In this document: positions 7,659 through 16,049 of the stretch, piece after piece | Layout of the letters: each line of letters begins with the position of its first letter | How positions within the stretch are numbered: the stretch's first letter is position 1 | Assembly: GCA_002402905.1 (NCBI GenBank) | Contig: DHGT01000128.1 | Span: forward strand, 1-41,600 | DNA: 41,600 nucleotides | Reading direction: 5' to 3' | DNA from: Desulfatitalea sp. UBA4791 | GTDB lineage: Bacteria > Desulfobacterota > Desulfobacteria > Desulfobacterales > Desulfosarcinaceae | Notes under the pieces: model-generated | Database searches by the model: none | What the model was told of the DNA's origin: nothing | The model's input: only the letters and a program-made list of their open reading frames with translations | Program-made: the position numbers and the translations under genes

Positions 7659-10331
7659 TTATTTCAGGTTGCACAGGGTTTCGATCAAGTCGTCGAACTG
7701 CTCCCCGCTGAAGCAAAACTGCATACGGGTGAAACGCTGCCTCAGCCGTTTGACCGCCTCGCCAACATCCTGGCGCCGCAGAATCACATCCGCCATGAGC
7801 TGGGCCACGGTGTCGAAGTCTTCAGGCTGCATGCCGAAACGCGTCATTTCGGCTACCCCCAGGCGCAGGGCGCCGGACGCGGTAAAACCCTCTTCTTCAG
7901 GAGCGGCCTGGAAGTTACAAATGATATGGCTGGATTCCAGGCGACGGGCCGCGTCGGGCCCCTGGGCATATCCCACCCGGACGATGACCTGGTGCGTTTC
8001 GGTAAAGTCGATGGCCGGATCCCCGGCCACGTCCAGGCCGCAGGCCTTGAGGGCGCGGGCGAACGCCTTGGCGTTTTGAATGACCATGGATTGATAGTCG
8101 TCCTTGAAGGCGTTCATCTCCATGGTGGCCAAGAGCAGCCCGAGCAGGGTGCCCAGATGGTGATTGCTCACCGATCCGGGGAAGGCGCGCCGCTGGATCG
8201 CTTCCCACAGGGGCATGGCGAGGGGATCGGCCGGGTCCATGTCGGCGGCCACCACCCCGCGCTGGGTGCCGAAAAAGGTCTTGTGGGTCGATCCGGTCAC
8301 CAGGTCGGCGCCCTCGGCGAAGGGCTGCTGAAAGTGCGGGCCATAGAGCCCCAGTACATGGGCCATGTCGTAGAGCAGCACGGTGTCGAGACCGAGTTCG
8401 TCGATCATCCGGCGCATTGCCGCCACCGGTTCCTTGTGCAGGATCATGCTTTTTCCCAGGATGATCAGTTCCGGCCGGTAGCGCGCCAGCAGCTCACGGC
8501 ACGCGTCGATGTCCACGTTGTAGGGATTGTCGGGCAGCACCGGAAAGTTGACCACCGCCGGCCGCTCGGTGGTCGGATCGCGCATCACGTAATCGCGAAG
8601 GGCGCCCATGGGTTGGGCGCTCAGGTGGCCGCCCCTGATGATGTGGTGATTCATCACCCGCCGGATACGGCGCTGCTCGCTCTTGCGGTCGTTGCGATTG
8701 AGATGGTCCACCATGGCGCTGAAGACCACCATGTTGGCCATCTGGCCCGAGATGGGCCGCAGGTCCACCTGGCGGCAGCCGAAATAGCGGCGCATCTCTT
8801 CGGAGAGGGCCTCTTCCACGGCGGCGATGAAGTCGGTGCCCTGGTAGTAGAAGATGTCGGCGTCGGCAAAGGCCTTGACCGGTTTGTGTTCGGCATAGCG
8901 TCCCACCGGGTCGCTGATGGAAAGCTGGCGCACCAACGGCGAAGGCGTCTGCTCCGACGGGATCAGGTTGATGCAGTGCTGCTGGCGCCAGGCATGGTTG
9001 TCGATGGCTTTGAGAACCCATTGGCGCGCCGTTTCGGTGGCGGCCGATATCGCATCGGGTCGTTTGTTGCGCAGGGTGCGGCGGTAGTCTTCCCACATGA
9101 TGGCCCGGGCATAGGGCGGGGCTTCGCTGCGCAGGAAATAGGGCATGACACCGGCCTGGAGCCGCTTGCCGCGGACATCGACGCTGACCACGGCGCCATC
9201 TTCGATCCGGCTGTCCAGATAGCCCAGGGCGATGGCCCTCCGTTCGCTCCGCTCGGTGAGCCGGGCCGAGAGGCCTTCCCCGTCGAACACCCAATAGGGC
9301 ACCATCGTGCCGCTGGTGACCCACCCGGCCGCTGTTTCTTTGCCCGAAATTGATACGACCAGCGGTGCCCCGGCACGGGCGATACCTTTGTCGATGAGCG
9401 CAAGGGGACGAACCCGGAAGGGCAGGTCGGCCAGGCGATCATAGCGTCCCCGGGACATCTCGTGAAAGGCCTGGAATTGTCGCTGGAGTGCAGCTTTGCC
9501 GATAAAATCGCCTTTCAGCGGCGAGAAACTCACCGCGAAACGCGCCAGGGCGATGGCGAAAATCGGAATCGGGCGGCCCGTGGGATCGTCCCCCAGTTCA
9601 TGGCCATACAGCGGCAGGCCGGCTTCGAGGCGCAGGGTGTCCCGGGCGCCGAGCCCGACCGGCAGGGCGCCCCCTTCGACGAGCCGATCCCAGACGGCCT
9701 CTGCACGTTCGGACGGAAAGAAGAGCTCGAAGCAGAGCGGTTCGCCGGTATAACCGGTGCGCGCAATCCACAGGTCGTGATCCTCATAGCGGGTTGTACG
9801 CAGTTCATTGCGCTGGGGTTCCGGCAAGCCGTCGCTGCCTGTCATGGCCTGGAGAATCGCCTTGGACCCCGGACCCTGCAGGCTGAGCATGGTGATGTTG
9901 GCGGTCTGGTCCGTCAACTCGACCGCCGCGAAGGACCGGGCCGCGGCCTGCAGTTGCCGCCAGTCCTTCTCCCGGTTGGCGGCGTTGACCACCAGCAGGT
10001 AGTGGTCGGCGAAAAAACGATAGAGGTAGGCATCGTCGATGGCGCTGCCGTCATCGGCCGGGATGAGGGTGTACTGGCTCTGCCCCACCTCGAGAGCGGC
10101 GGCATTGTTGGTCAGCACGTGCTGGAGGAACGGCAGGGCGCCATCACCGCTCACGATGAAGCGCCCCATGTGGGCGACATCGAAGAGACCGGCGCCGCGC
10201 CGGGTGGACAAATGCTCCTTGAGGATGCCCGTCGGATATTGCACCGGCATCTCCCAACCGCCGAAGGGCACCATTTGGGCGCCCAATACCACGTGTTTCG
10301 AAAACAAAGGAGTGCGTGCCAAGGAATCCAT
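7659..10331 (-). CDS. Fusion of aminomethyltransferase (GcvT) and serine hydroxymethyltransferase (GlyA-like)
   Basis: A single 890-residue frame joins two tetrahydrofolate enzymes of glycine metabolism. Residues 1-400 are a T-protein: PFGGWEMPVQYP, FDVAHMGR, LVVNAANREKDW and GLGARDTLRLEAGLPLYGHEL match GcvT, which takes the methylamine group from lipoylated H-protein and makes 5,10-methylene-tetrahydrofolate. Residues about 435-860 are a PLP-dependent SHMT: LIPSEQTPSP, YDMAH (Asp655, His658), the Schiff-base Lys684 in GSTHKTFFG, and GALRLGVAEMTRFG with the carboxylate-binding Arg. The usual YAEGYPGKRYYGG loop is replaced by YAEHKPVKAFADADIFYYQG (480-498 region), so the SHMT half is divergent. 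GcvH and GcvP are absent from the window. AAAGGA precedes the ATG; the rhomboid gene ends 25 bases upstream. Domain identity is secure, substrate of the SHMT half less so. Confidence 0.93.
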   Translation of the reverse strand: MDSLARTPLFSKHVVLGAQMVPFGGWEMPVQYPTGILKEHLSTRRGAGLFDVAHMGRFIVSGDGALPFLQHVLTNNAAALEVGQSQYTLIPADDGSAIDDAYLYRFFADHYLLVVNAANREKDWRQLQAAARSFAAVELTDQTANITMLSLQGPGSKAILQAMTGSDGLPEPQRNELRTTRYEDHDLWIARTGYTGEPLCFELFFPSERAEAVWDRLVEGGALPVGLGARDTLRLEAGLPLYGHELGDDPTGRPIPIFAIALARFAVSFSPLKGDFIGKAALQRQFQAFHEMSRGRYDRLADLPFRVRPLALIDKGIARAGAPLVVSISGKETAAGWVTSGTMVPYWVFDGEGLSARLTERSERRAIALGYLDSRIEDGAVVSVDVRGKRLQAGVMPYFLRSEAPPYARAIMWEDYRRTLRNKRPDAISAATETARQWVLKAIDNHAWRQQHCINLIPSEQTPSPLVRQLSISDPVGRYAEHKPVKAFADADIFYYQGTDFIAAVEEALSEEMRRYFGCRQVDLRPISGQMANMVVFSAMVDHLNRNDRKSEQRRIRRVMNHHIIRGGHLSAQPMGALRDYVMRDPTTERPAVVNFPVLPDNPYNVDIDACRELLARYRPELIILGKSMILHKEPVAAMRRMIDELGLDTVLLYDMAHVLGLYGPHFQQPFAEGADLVTGSTHKTFFGTQRGVVAADMDPADPLAMPLWEAIQRRAFPGSVSNHHLGTLLGLLLATMEMNAFKDDYQSMVIQNAKAFARALKACGLDVAGDPAIDFTETHQVIVRVGYAQGPDAARRLESSHIICNFQAAPEEEGFTASGALRLGVAEMTRFGMQPEDFDTVAQLMADVILRRQDVGEAVKRLRQRFTRMQFCFSGEQFDDLIETLCNLK

Positions 10332-10356
10332 GAGTCTTATCCTTTCCGCCAGGGGA

Positions 10357-11199
10357 TCAACTCAGCCAGAATATCACGCCCCGAAAGAGGCCCCAGGACA
10401 GCGCCAGAACCGTGGCCAGTAAGCAGCCGCCGGCCAGCATCCGGTGGGCGAGGGTTTCTCGGGAGCGTTCATTATAGGATAACACCAGGCCGGTCGCGGC
10501 ACCGGCGGCCATGCCGCCGATGTGGGCCCAGTTGTTGATGCCGGGGACCATGAATCCGAACAGCAGGATGAAGAGCGCCCAGCCGCCGACCTGTTTGTAC
10601 ACGGCCTGGCCGAACATGCCGCCGCGGCTTTTGCCGTAATAGAGGGCGGCGCCGATCAGTCCGCACAGCGCTGCAGAGGCCCCGATGGTGAGGGGAATGC
10701 CGGCGATGTAAGAGATCCAGAAGCCGATAACCCCGCTCAGGGTATAGATGCCCAGGAACCGGTAGGCGCCGTACATCTGTGCGATGAGCGGGCCGATCTG
10801 GTAAAGGGCCATCATGTTGAAGAAGATATGCAGGATCGATCCGTGCAGGTAGTTGGCCGTCAACAACGTCCACCATCCACCGCCTCGGTTCATCAGGAGC
10901 GTGCCGGTGGCACCCAGCGCCGCCAGCGTATTCTGATCCGGAGAGAAGAGCCGCAAGGGATTGAAGCCGGCCCCCAGCATGCGTGGATGGATCAGCCAGC
11001 TCAATACGTACATCCCGATGTTGACGTAGATGATGATGCGAATGAGGTTGTCTCCCGAGCCCCATCCGCGCGTCAGCGGGTTGTTTTTCCAGCGGGAGCC
11101 GGGCGTTTGAATTCCGCAGAACGGGCATCGGGCTTCATCTTCGCTGATCAAATTGCGGCAGTTGGGGCACAGGATGGACTTTCGCGAGGGACGATTCAT
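10357..11199 (-). CDS. Rhomboid-family intramembrane serine protease with N-terminal zinc ribbon
   Basis: The 280-residue protein begins with a zinc ribbon, CPNC at 11-14 and CPFC at 25-28, followed by six or more transmembrane helices. The rhomboid signatures are present: HGSILHIFFNM in helix 2, catalytic Ser175 in GASAALCG and catalytic His226 in NWAHIGG. Rhomboids cleave single-span membrane proteins inside the bilayer. The ribbon probably lies in the cytoplasm and could recruit substrates. The start has AAAGG upstream. The gene lies 13 bases after the aldo/keto reductase gene and 25 before the GcvT-SHMT gene in one operon. Confidence 0.92.
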   Translation of the reverse strand: MNRPSRKSILCPNCRNLISEDEARCPFCGIQTPGSRWKNNPLTRGWGSGDNLIRIIIYVNIGMYVLSWLIHPRMLGAGFNPLRLFSPDQNTLAALGATGTLLMNRGGGWWTLLTANYLHGSILHIFFNMMALYQIGPLIAQMYGAYRFLGIYTLSGVIGFWISYIAGIPLTIGASAALCGLIGAALYYGKSRGGMFGQAVYKQVGGWALFILLFGFMVPGINNWAHIGGMAAGAATGLVLSYNERSRETLAHRMLAGGCLLATVLALSWGLFRGVIFWLS

Positions 11200-11212
11200 T
11201 TAGCGCGCCTTT

Positions 11213-12172
11213 CTACCACTGCCACTGCACCGGGTTGTCATCGAGATGGTCGGTCACCGTGCGGCCGATACGGTCCATGGCTTCGAGGTCCGCCGCCTTG
11301 AGTCGGATTTCGCCTGCCGCCGCGTTCTGAACCGCCTGCTCGGCGTTGCGCGCCCCTGCGATGGCGAAGCAGTTGGGTTGGGCGGTCACCCATGCCAGGG
11401 CCAGTTGGCCGAGGCTGATGCCGTATGCATCGGCGATGGGGCGCAGTTGTGACAGCGCGGCCTGCACCCGCTCGTAGTGTTCGGGTTGAAAGAGACGATG
11501 GCCGGCACGATGGTCGCCTTTGGCGAACTGGTGGCCGGGCCCGAATTTGCCGGTGAGCAGTCCCTGGGCCAAAGGGGAGTAGGCCAGGACGCTCAGGCCC
11601 TTTTCGACACAGTACGGACCGGCATCATTTTCGAGCGCCCGCCAAAAAAGCGAGTAGGGCGGCTGAAGGCTTTCGATGGCGCCATACTGCGACGCTTCCT
11701 CGATCTGCTGCCGGTTGAAATTGGAGACGCCGATGGCACGGATTTTACCCTGCGCCTTGAGATCGTTGAGCGCGCGCATGGTCTCTTCCACGGGAACCAC
11801 CGGATGGCCGAACGTCCCCGCCGGCCAGTGAATCTGATACAGATCGATATGGTCGGTTTTCAGGTTTTTCAGGGAGCGGTTGCAGGCCGCGATCACCTGG
11901 TCGTATTTGAGATGGTTGGAAAAGACCTTAGAGGCCAATACCACGCGATCACGCACATCCGCGAGGGCTTCGGCGATGATGCGCTCCGAATGGCCATTGC
12001 CGTAAACCTCGGCCGTATCGAAGGTGTTGATGCCGGCATCCAGGGCCGCCCGCATGGCCTTTCTCGTTTCATTGTCGTCGATGTCCGTCCACATCGCCTT
12101 GCCGGCCTGCCAGGTGCCCATGATGATCGGTGATATGCGGATGTCGGTATGTCCCAATTGGCGTAGTTCCAT
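11213..12172 (-). CDS. Aldo/keto reductase
   Basis: This 319-residue NAD(P)H-dependent oxidoreductase has the catalytic tetrad of the family: Asp52 and Tyr57 in FDTAEVYGNG, Lys82 in ASKVF and His115 in YQIHWP. The C-terminal AGARNAEQAVQNAAA motif binds the nucleotide phosphate. The frame is open far upstream to 12886, but AAGGAGG directly before the ATG at 12172 and the canonical N-terminus MELRQLGHTD fix the start. It is the first gene of a leftward operon with rhomboid, GcvT-SHMT and DJ-1 genes. The physiological carbonyl substrate is unknown. Confidence 0.94.
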   Translation of the reverse strand: MELRQLGHTDIRISPIIMGTWQAGKAMWTDIDDNETRKAMRAALDAGINTFDTAEVYGNGHSERIIAEALADVRDRVVLASKVFSNHLKYDQVIAACNRSLKNLKTDHIDLYQIHWPAGTFGHPVVPVEETMRALNDLKAQGKIRAIGVSNFNRQQIEEASQYGAIESLQPPYSLFWRALENDAGPYCVEKGLSVLAYSPLAQGLLTGKFGPGHQFAKGDHRAGHRLFQPEHYERVQAALSQLRPIADAYGISLGQLALAWVTAQPNCFAIAGARNAEQAVQNAAAGEIRLKAADLEAMDRIGRTVTDHLDDNPVQWQW

Positions 12173-12287
12173 GATTCCTCCTTGATGAAAGCGTCGATCG
12201 GTTTGGTTCGCTATCCGGCGCATGATTGACAGTAACAACGGAAACAGGTGGTGCAAGGTGTGTGTACGTTCGGCGACAGCTTTGCAC

Positions 12288-12313
12288 AGATGCATACCAT
12301 AGATGCATACCAA
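12288..12313 (+). repeat. 13-bp tandem repeat next to a promoter
   Basis: Two copies of AGATGCATACCA(T/A) stand head to tail (12288-12300 and 12301-12313), directly abutting the -35 element of the next promoter; a partial inverted copy (TTGCATCT) overlaps that -35. The arrangement suggests an operator for an unknown regulator. Confidence 0.5.
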
Positions 12314-12342
12314 TTGCATCTCAAAGCTGTGAATGGCATAAT
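12314..12342 (+). promoter_or_regulatory. Candidate sigma70 promoter of the lipoprotein gene
   Basis: TTGCAT (12314-12319) and CATAAT (12337-12342) have the ideal 17-bp spacer and lie 35 bases before the lipoprotein start. Confidence 0.45.
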
Positions 12343-12376
12343 GCCTACATCTCAGCACCCACCCATGAGGAGACCG

Positions 12377-12685
12377 ATGGTTATGAAGTACACGCTCGCC
12401 CCAATCCTGTTCGCCGCGCTGATCGCCCTGGCGGGATGTGCCCAGTTTCGCAACGTCTATCCCCAGCTGACCGAGACCCAGGCGCCATTGGTCGCCGATT
12501 GCCAGCGCCTGGGCGTGATCGCCGAAACCGCCAACGCCGATCATCTTTCCGGCTACATGGCGCGCCGATCCATGGAGAACCGGGTGCGGGAGCGCGCCGT
12601 TCAGCTCGGCGCGACCCACATCGTCTGGCTGCACCGCACCGACACCTCGGCCACGGCCCAAGCCTTTCGGTGTGCAGCGGACTGA
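12377..12685 (+). CDS. Small lipoprotein, DUF4156-like
   Basis: The 102-residue protein has a short hydrophobic signal sequence ending in the lipobox LAGC, so it should be lipidated and exported. The mature part (CAQFRNVYPQ... to RCAAD) contains ERAVQLGATHIVWLH, a pattern I associate with DUF4156-type lipoproteins such as YjeI. A GAGGAG ribosome binding site allows either ATG at 12377 or 12383; the in-frame extension upstream lacks one. It has its own promoter with a tandem operator-like repeat. It ends eight bases before the nuclease-helicase start, with which it may be co-transcribed. Confidence 0.8.
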   Translation: MVMKYTLAPILFAALIALAGCAQFRNVYPQLTETQAPLVADCQRLGVIAETANADHLSGYMARRSMENRVRERAVQLGATHIVWLHRTDTSATAQAFRCAAD

Positions 12686-12693
12686 AGGCGGTC

Positions 12694-15045
12694 GTGCGTC
12701 CATTGAACCCCTCCTTTGCCATTTCCGTTCGCAACCTGGTCGAGCATGTCCTTCGCAGCGGCGATTTGAGCGCCGAATTCCGGGGATCGGCCAGCGCCAT
12801 CGAGGGGATCCGCGCCCATCAGCGCATCCAGCGGCAGCGGCCGGCCGGCTACGAGGCCGAAGTGCCGGTGCAGGTGCGCGTGGCATTGGACGATGTCGTC
12901 TTGGACATCGGCGGGCGCATCGACGGTATTTTTACCAATGCCGAACCGGTGGTGATCGAAGAGATCAAGAGCACCTTGCGTCCTTTGAAAGAGATCGAGG
13001 CCGAGCCCAACGAGATCCACTGGGCGCAGGTCCAATGCTACGCTTACATGTACGCCCGCCAGGAAGGGCTGGCCGAAGTCGACATCCAACTGACCTACCT
13101 GCAACTGGAGAGCGAGCGCACCCTGACGCTGACGCGCCGCTTCGAAGTCGGTGCCCTGGCGCTTTTCTTCGATGATCTGGTCGCCCGATACCGTCAATGG
13201 GTGCAATGGCGATTTGATTGGTCCCGGACCCGCGATCGACGCCTCGCGGCCCTGCCGTTTCCCTATGGCGCTTATCGTCCCGGGCAGCGGGAGATGGCGG
13301 TGGCGGTCTTCAGGACCATCCGTGACGGCGGGCAGCTCATAAGCCAGGCAGCCACCGGGATTGGCAAGACCATGGCGGTCCTCTATCCCGCGCTCAAGGC
13401 CCTGGGCGAAGGATTGACCCGTAAGGTGATTTTTTTGACCGCCCGCACGACCGGGCGGCTGGCCGCGCAAACGGCCCTGGCCGAACTCGCCGACGCGGGC
13501 ATGCGCCTGAAATGGCTGAGTCTCACCGCCAAGGACAAGATCTGTTTTTCGCCCGACAGCGCCTGTTCGCCGGACGAATGCCCCTATGCCAAAGGCTTTT
13601 TCGACCGCCTCAACCCGGCCATCCTGGCCGCCCTGGACCACGACGCCCTGGAGCGCGACACCATCGAGCGTCTGGCCCGTGAGTTTCAGGTCTGCCCGTT
13701 CGAATTTTCATTGGAACTGGTCGACTGGTCCGATTGCGTCATCGCCGACTACAACTACGCGTTCGACCCCACGGTGCGGTTGAAGCGGCTGTTCGACGAG
13801 GGCGGGCGGCACGATGCGCTCCTGGTGGACGAGGCGCACAACCTGGTGGACCGCTCCCGGCAGATGTTTTCGGCCGATTTGAACAAGCAGGCGGTTCTCG
13901 AATTGCGCGGGGCTCTCAAACAAGAACAGCCCCGCATGTACAAGGCCCTGGGACGGGTCAACGCCTGGTTGGCCGCACTGCGAAAGCGCTGTCAGGAGGC
14001 GGGCGGCTCGCAGGTGGATGCGGATCCTCCGGAGGGGCTCGTCGACCGGCTGCGCGCCTTTCTCAAAATGGCCGATCGATGGTTGCGTCTCAACCAGCCC
14101 AAGGCGTATCGGGAGGGGTTGCTGCAGCTCTATTTCGACAGCTCGCGATTTATCCGTGTGGCCGAGAACTACTCGAAGGCCTATGCGACCGTTGCCGAAG
14201 CCAAGGGCAAGGATCTGCGCGTGCGGCTCTTTTGCATCGATCCTTCCGATCAGCTGATCGAGTGCTGGCGGCGATGCCGGGCCGCCGTTTTTTTCTCCGC
14301 GACCCTGACACCCGTCGACTATTTCCAATCCGTACTGGGGATCTCACCGGATGCCGGACGACTCAACCTGGTTTCCCCGTTTCCAACAGCGCATCTGGCT
14401 GTGTTTGCCGCCACCGGGATTTCGACCCTGTACCGCCGCAGGGAAATTTCCCGGTCCGCCGTGAGTCTTGCCATCGCGGACATGGTGTTGCAGCGGGAGG
14501 GACACTATCTCTTTTTTTTCCCCTCCTACCAATATTTGAGCATGATTCGGGAAACATTCTGCGACAGCCATCCAGAGGTGGACGTCATGATACAATCTGG
14601 CGACATGGACGAGGCGTCCCGGGAAGCCTTTCTGGCACGCTTCACCGACCGGGTGGAGCGCACCCTGGTGGGATTTGCGGTGATGGGCGGCATTTTCGGC
14701 GAAGGGATCGACTTGAAAGGGGAGCGCCTGACCGGCGCCGCCATCGTGGGCGTCGGTCTGCCGGGCATCGATACGGAACGTGAATTGATCAAGGCGTACT
14801 ATGACCAGAACGGACGGCGGGGTTTTGAATACGCTTACCAGTATCCAGGCATCAACCGGGTGCTGCAGGCCGCCGGCCGGGTCATTCGCTCGGAGATGGA
14901 CCGTGGCGTGGTGCTGCTGATCGACGAGCGATATGCCCAGCGGCGGTACCGGACCCTGCTGCCTGTCAACTGGCAAGTTCAGACGCTTGCCGATCTTTCC
15001 CGGTTCAAAACGCTCTTGAACGATTTTTGGGACAATTCCACCTGA
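12694..15045 (+). CDS. Nuclease-helicase: PD-(D/E)XK domain fused to DinG/XPD-type iron-sulfur helicase
   Basis: The protein (783 residues from a GTG at 12694) joins two DNA-processing modules. Residues 1-160 resemble a Cas4/RecB-like nuclease: Asp77 in GGRIDGIF, the EEIKST motif (Glu90, Lys92) and the QVQCYAYMY motif. Residues 185-783 form a superfamily 2 helicase of the DinG/XPD group: Walker A AATGIGKT (219-226), four Cys (284, 291, 296, 334) placed to bind a 4Fe-4S cluster, DEAH box (379-382), FSATLTPVDYF, and the final motif QAAGRVIRSEMDRG. Such enzymes unwind DNA 5' to 3' and resolve forks, D-loops or R-loops. The open frame runs upstream to 12226, but that part overlaps the lipoprotein gene in another frame and shows no homology; GTG at 12694 is the first sensible start, without a strong ribosome binding site. 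Confidence 0.92.
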   Translation: MRPLNPSFAISVRNLVEHVLRSGDLSAEFRGSASAIEGIRAHQRIQRQRPAGYEAEVPVQVRVALDDVVLDIGGRIDGIFTNAEPVVIEEIKSTLRPLKEIEAEPNEIHWAQVQCYAYMYARQEGLAEVDIQLTYLQLESERTLTLTRRFEVGALALFFDDLVARYRQWVQWRFDWSRTRDRRLAALPFPYGAYRPGQREMAVAVFRTIRDGGQLISQAATGIGKTMAVLYPALKALGEGLTRKVIFLTARTTGRLAAQTALAELADAGMRLKWLSLTAKDKICFSPDSACSPDECPYAKGFFDRLNPAILAALDHDALERDTIERLAREFQVCPFEFSLELVDWSDCVIADYNYAFDPTVRLKRLFDEGGRHDALLVDEAHNLVDRSRQMFSADLNKQAVLELRGALKQEQPRMYKALGRVNAWLAALRKRCQEAGGSQVDADPPEGLVDRLRAFLKMADRWLRLNQPKAYREGLLQLYFDSSRFIRVAENYSKAYATVAEAKGKDLRVRLFCIDPSDQLIECWRRCRAAVFFSATLTPVDYFQSVLGISPDAGRLNLVSPFPTAHLAVFAATGISTLYRRREISRSAVSLAIADMVLQREGHYLFFFPSYQYLSMIRETFCDSHPEVDVMIQSGDMDEASREAFLARFTDRVERTLVGFAVMGGIFGEGIDLKGERLTGAAIVGVGLPGIDTERELIKAYYDQNGRRGFEYAYQYPGINRVLQAAGRVIRSEMDRGVVLLIDERYAQRRYRTLLPVNWQVQTLADLSRFKTLLNDFWDNST

Positions 15046-15064
15046 AAAGCGTGTCGACCGGTTT

Positions 15065-15511
15065 TTATACGCCCAGGGACCGAATCAGCAGCAGCGGACG
15101 ATCGATCTGATGCAGCACGCCGGCCGCCACACTCCCATAGAAGGCACGGCTGAGCCCGCTGCGGCCGTGGCTGGCCATGGCCACCAGGTCGACCTGTTCG
15201 CGTTGGGCGGTGTCGATGATGGTGTTGACGACGGGCCCGTGCCCGTACAGCACCTCGGCCGTTATTGCCTTGGCACGCCATCGCTCGATGATCGCATCAA
15301 AATAGGATTGGATCTCTTTGCGCTTGAGGGCCATGTGCTTTGCCAGCTTTTCCTGGTCGACCACCTCGTCGTGTTCGAGCATCATGGGGGGTTCCTCGAC
15401 GAACAAAAAGATGACTTTGGCGCCGAAGCCTTTGGCCAGACTCTCGGCATGGGGCAGGATCGCTTCGGCACGTTTGGATGCATCCAAGGGCACGAGCAGC
15501 TTTCTATACAT
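15065..15511 (-). CDS. Universal stress protein (UspA family)
   Basis: The 148-residue single-domain protein starts MYRKLLVPLDASKRA, with the conserved Asp of the ATP site, and ends with the family motif MASHGRSGLSRAFYGSVA. The first Gly of the usual G-x2-G-x9-G(S/T) ATP-binding loop is Ala here, while the remaining Gly and Gly-Ser are kept, so ATP binding is plausible but not certain. GCCAAGGAGG precedes the ATG at 15511; a longer frame to 15529 adds residues without support. It is convergent with the nuclease-helicase gene (19 bases between stops) and stands alone. Confidence 0.93.
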   Translation of the reverse strand: MYRKLLVPLDASKRAEAILPHAESLAKGFGAKVIFLFVEEPPMMLEHDEVVDQEKLAKHMALKRKEIQSYFDAIIERWRAKAITAEVLYGHGPVVNTIIDTAQREQVDLVAMASHGRSGLSRAFYGSVAAGVLHQIDRPLLLIRSLGV

Positions 15512-15813
15512 GGTGAACCTCCTTGGCATTGGATTTGTTTAAAAAAAAGAATACAGCAAATGATATGCCATACGGGGGAGCCTGCTGTCGGGCGGGAACT
15601 ATTTTAGGCAAGTGATTAAAGTATACATATCAAGAAGTTGAGATATTCCAAAGAGGCATCGGCATCGGTCGCCAGGGATGGCCGTCGCAATAAATGTCCG
15701 GAGAGAGGGGGCACGGGGAAAAGTGTTGTTCAGATTGGCAAGAAATCTGACAGTAGCTCGCTGCCGGTGTGGACGGATCGATTTGAACCTGTTGCCACTG
15801 CGCCGACACTATC
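15512..15813. other. Intergenic stretch without a recognised gene
   Basis: Apart from the upstream region of the universal stress gene, I see no coding potential, RNA gene or convincing promoter here. Short frames in both directions have no ribosome binding sites and no family character. The repeat element follows directly. Confidence 0.6.
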
Positions 15814-15955
15814 AGCGTCCGTCCACAAATAGGCAAATTTGGTTGAGATCAAGGCGTGCGAAAATTTTACCGCAGGCATATAGTTGATATTCCGAGGATA
15901 AAATTTTGAGCAGAACGCAGATATCGGGCAAATTGGCCATTTGTGGATGGGCACT
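15814..15955 (+). repeat. Dispersed hairpin element, copy 1
   Basis: This 142-bp intergenic element recurs in inverted orientation at 24359-24501 with roughly 85-90% identity by eye. Its ends are imperfect inverted repeats (AGYGTCCGTCCACAAATAGG against AGTGCCCATCCACAAATGGC), and pairing continues inward through AAAATTTTA on both sides of a central CATATAGTTGATATT, so the whole unit can fold as one long imperfect hairpin. It has no open reading frame. It may be a MITE-like non-autonomous element, a repeated extragenic palindrome or a structured RNA. Confidence 0.8.
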
Positions 15956-16049
15956 ATTTAGTGAGAGCAGTGCTGTCCGGCTCTTTTACAATCTCTTTAT
16001 GGCGCTTATCTTGGTGGTCAGTCCAACCAATGCATGAAAGGAGATCGAC

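Noticed and set aside
7581..9353. Open frame of 590 codons on the + strand inside the GcvT-SHMT gene
   Set aside because: It is the antisense shadow of a clearly recognised protein; its His/Gly/Val-rich translation has no motifs and such long shadows are common at this GC content.
12226..12693. N-terminal extension of the nuclease-helicase frame
   Set aside because: It overlaps the lipoprotein gene in another frame, translates to an Arg/Pro-rich sequence and has no ribosome binding site.
12173..12886. N-terminal extension of the aldo/keto reductase frame
   Set aside because: The strong AAGGAGG and family N-terminus at 12172 decide the start; the extension runs antisense through the lipoprotein gene.
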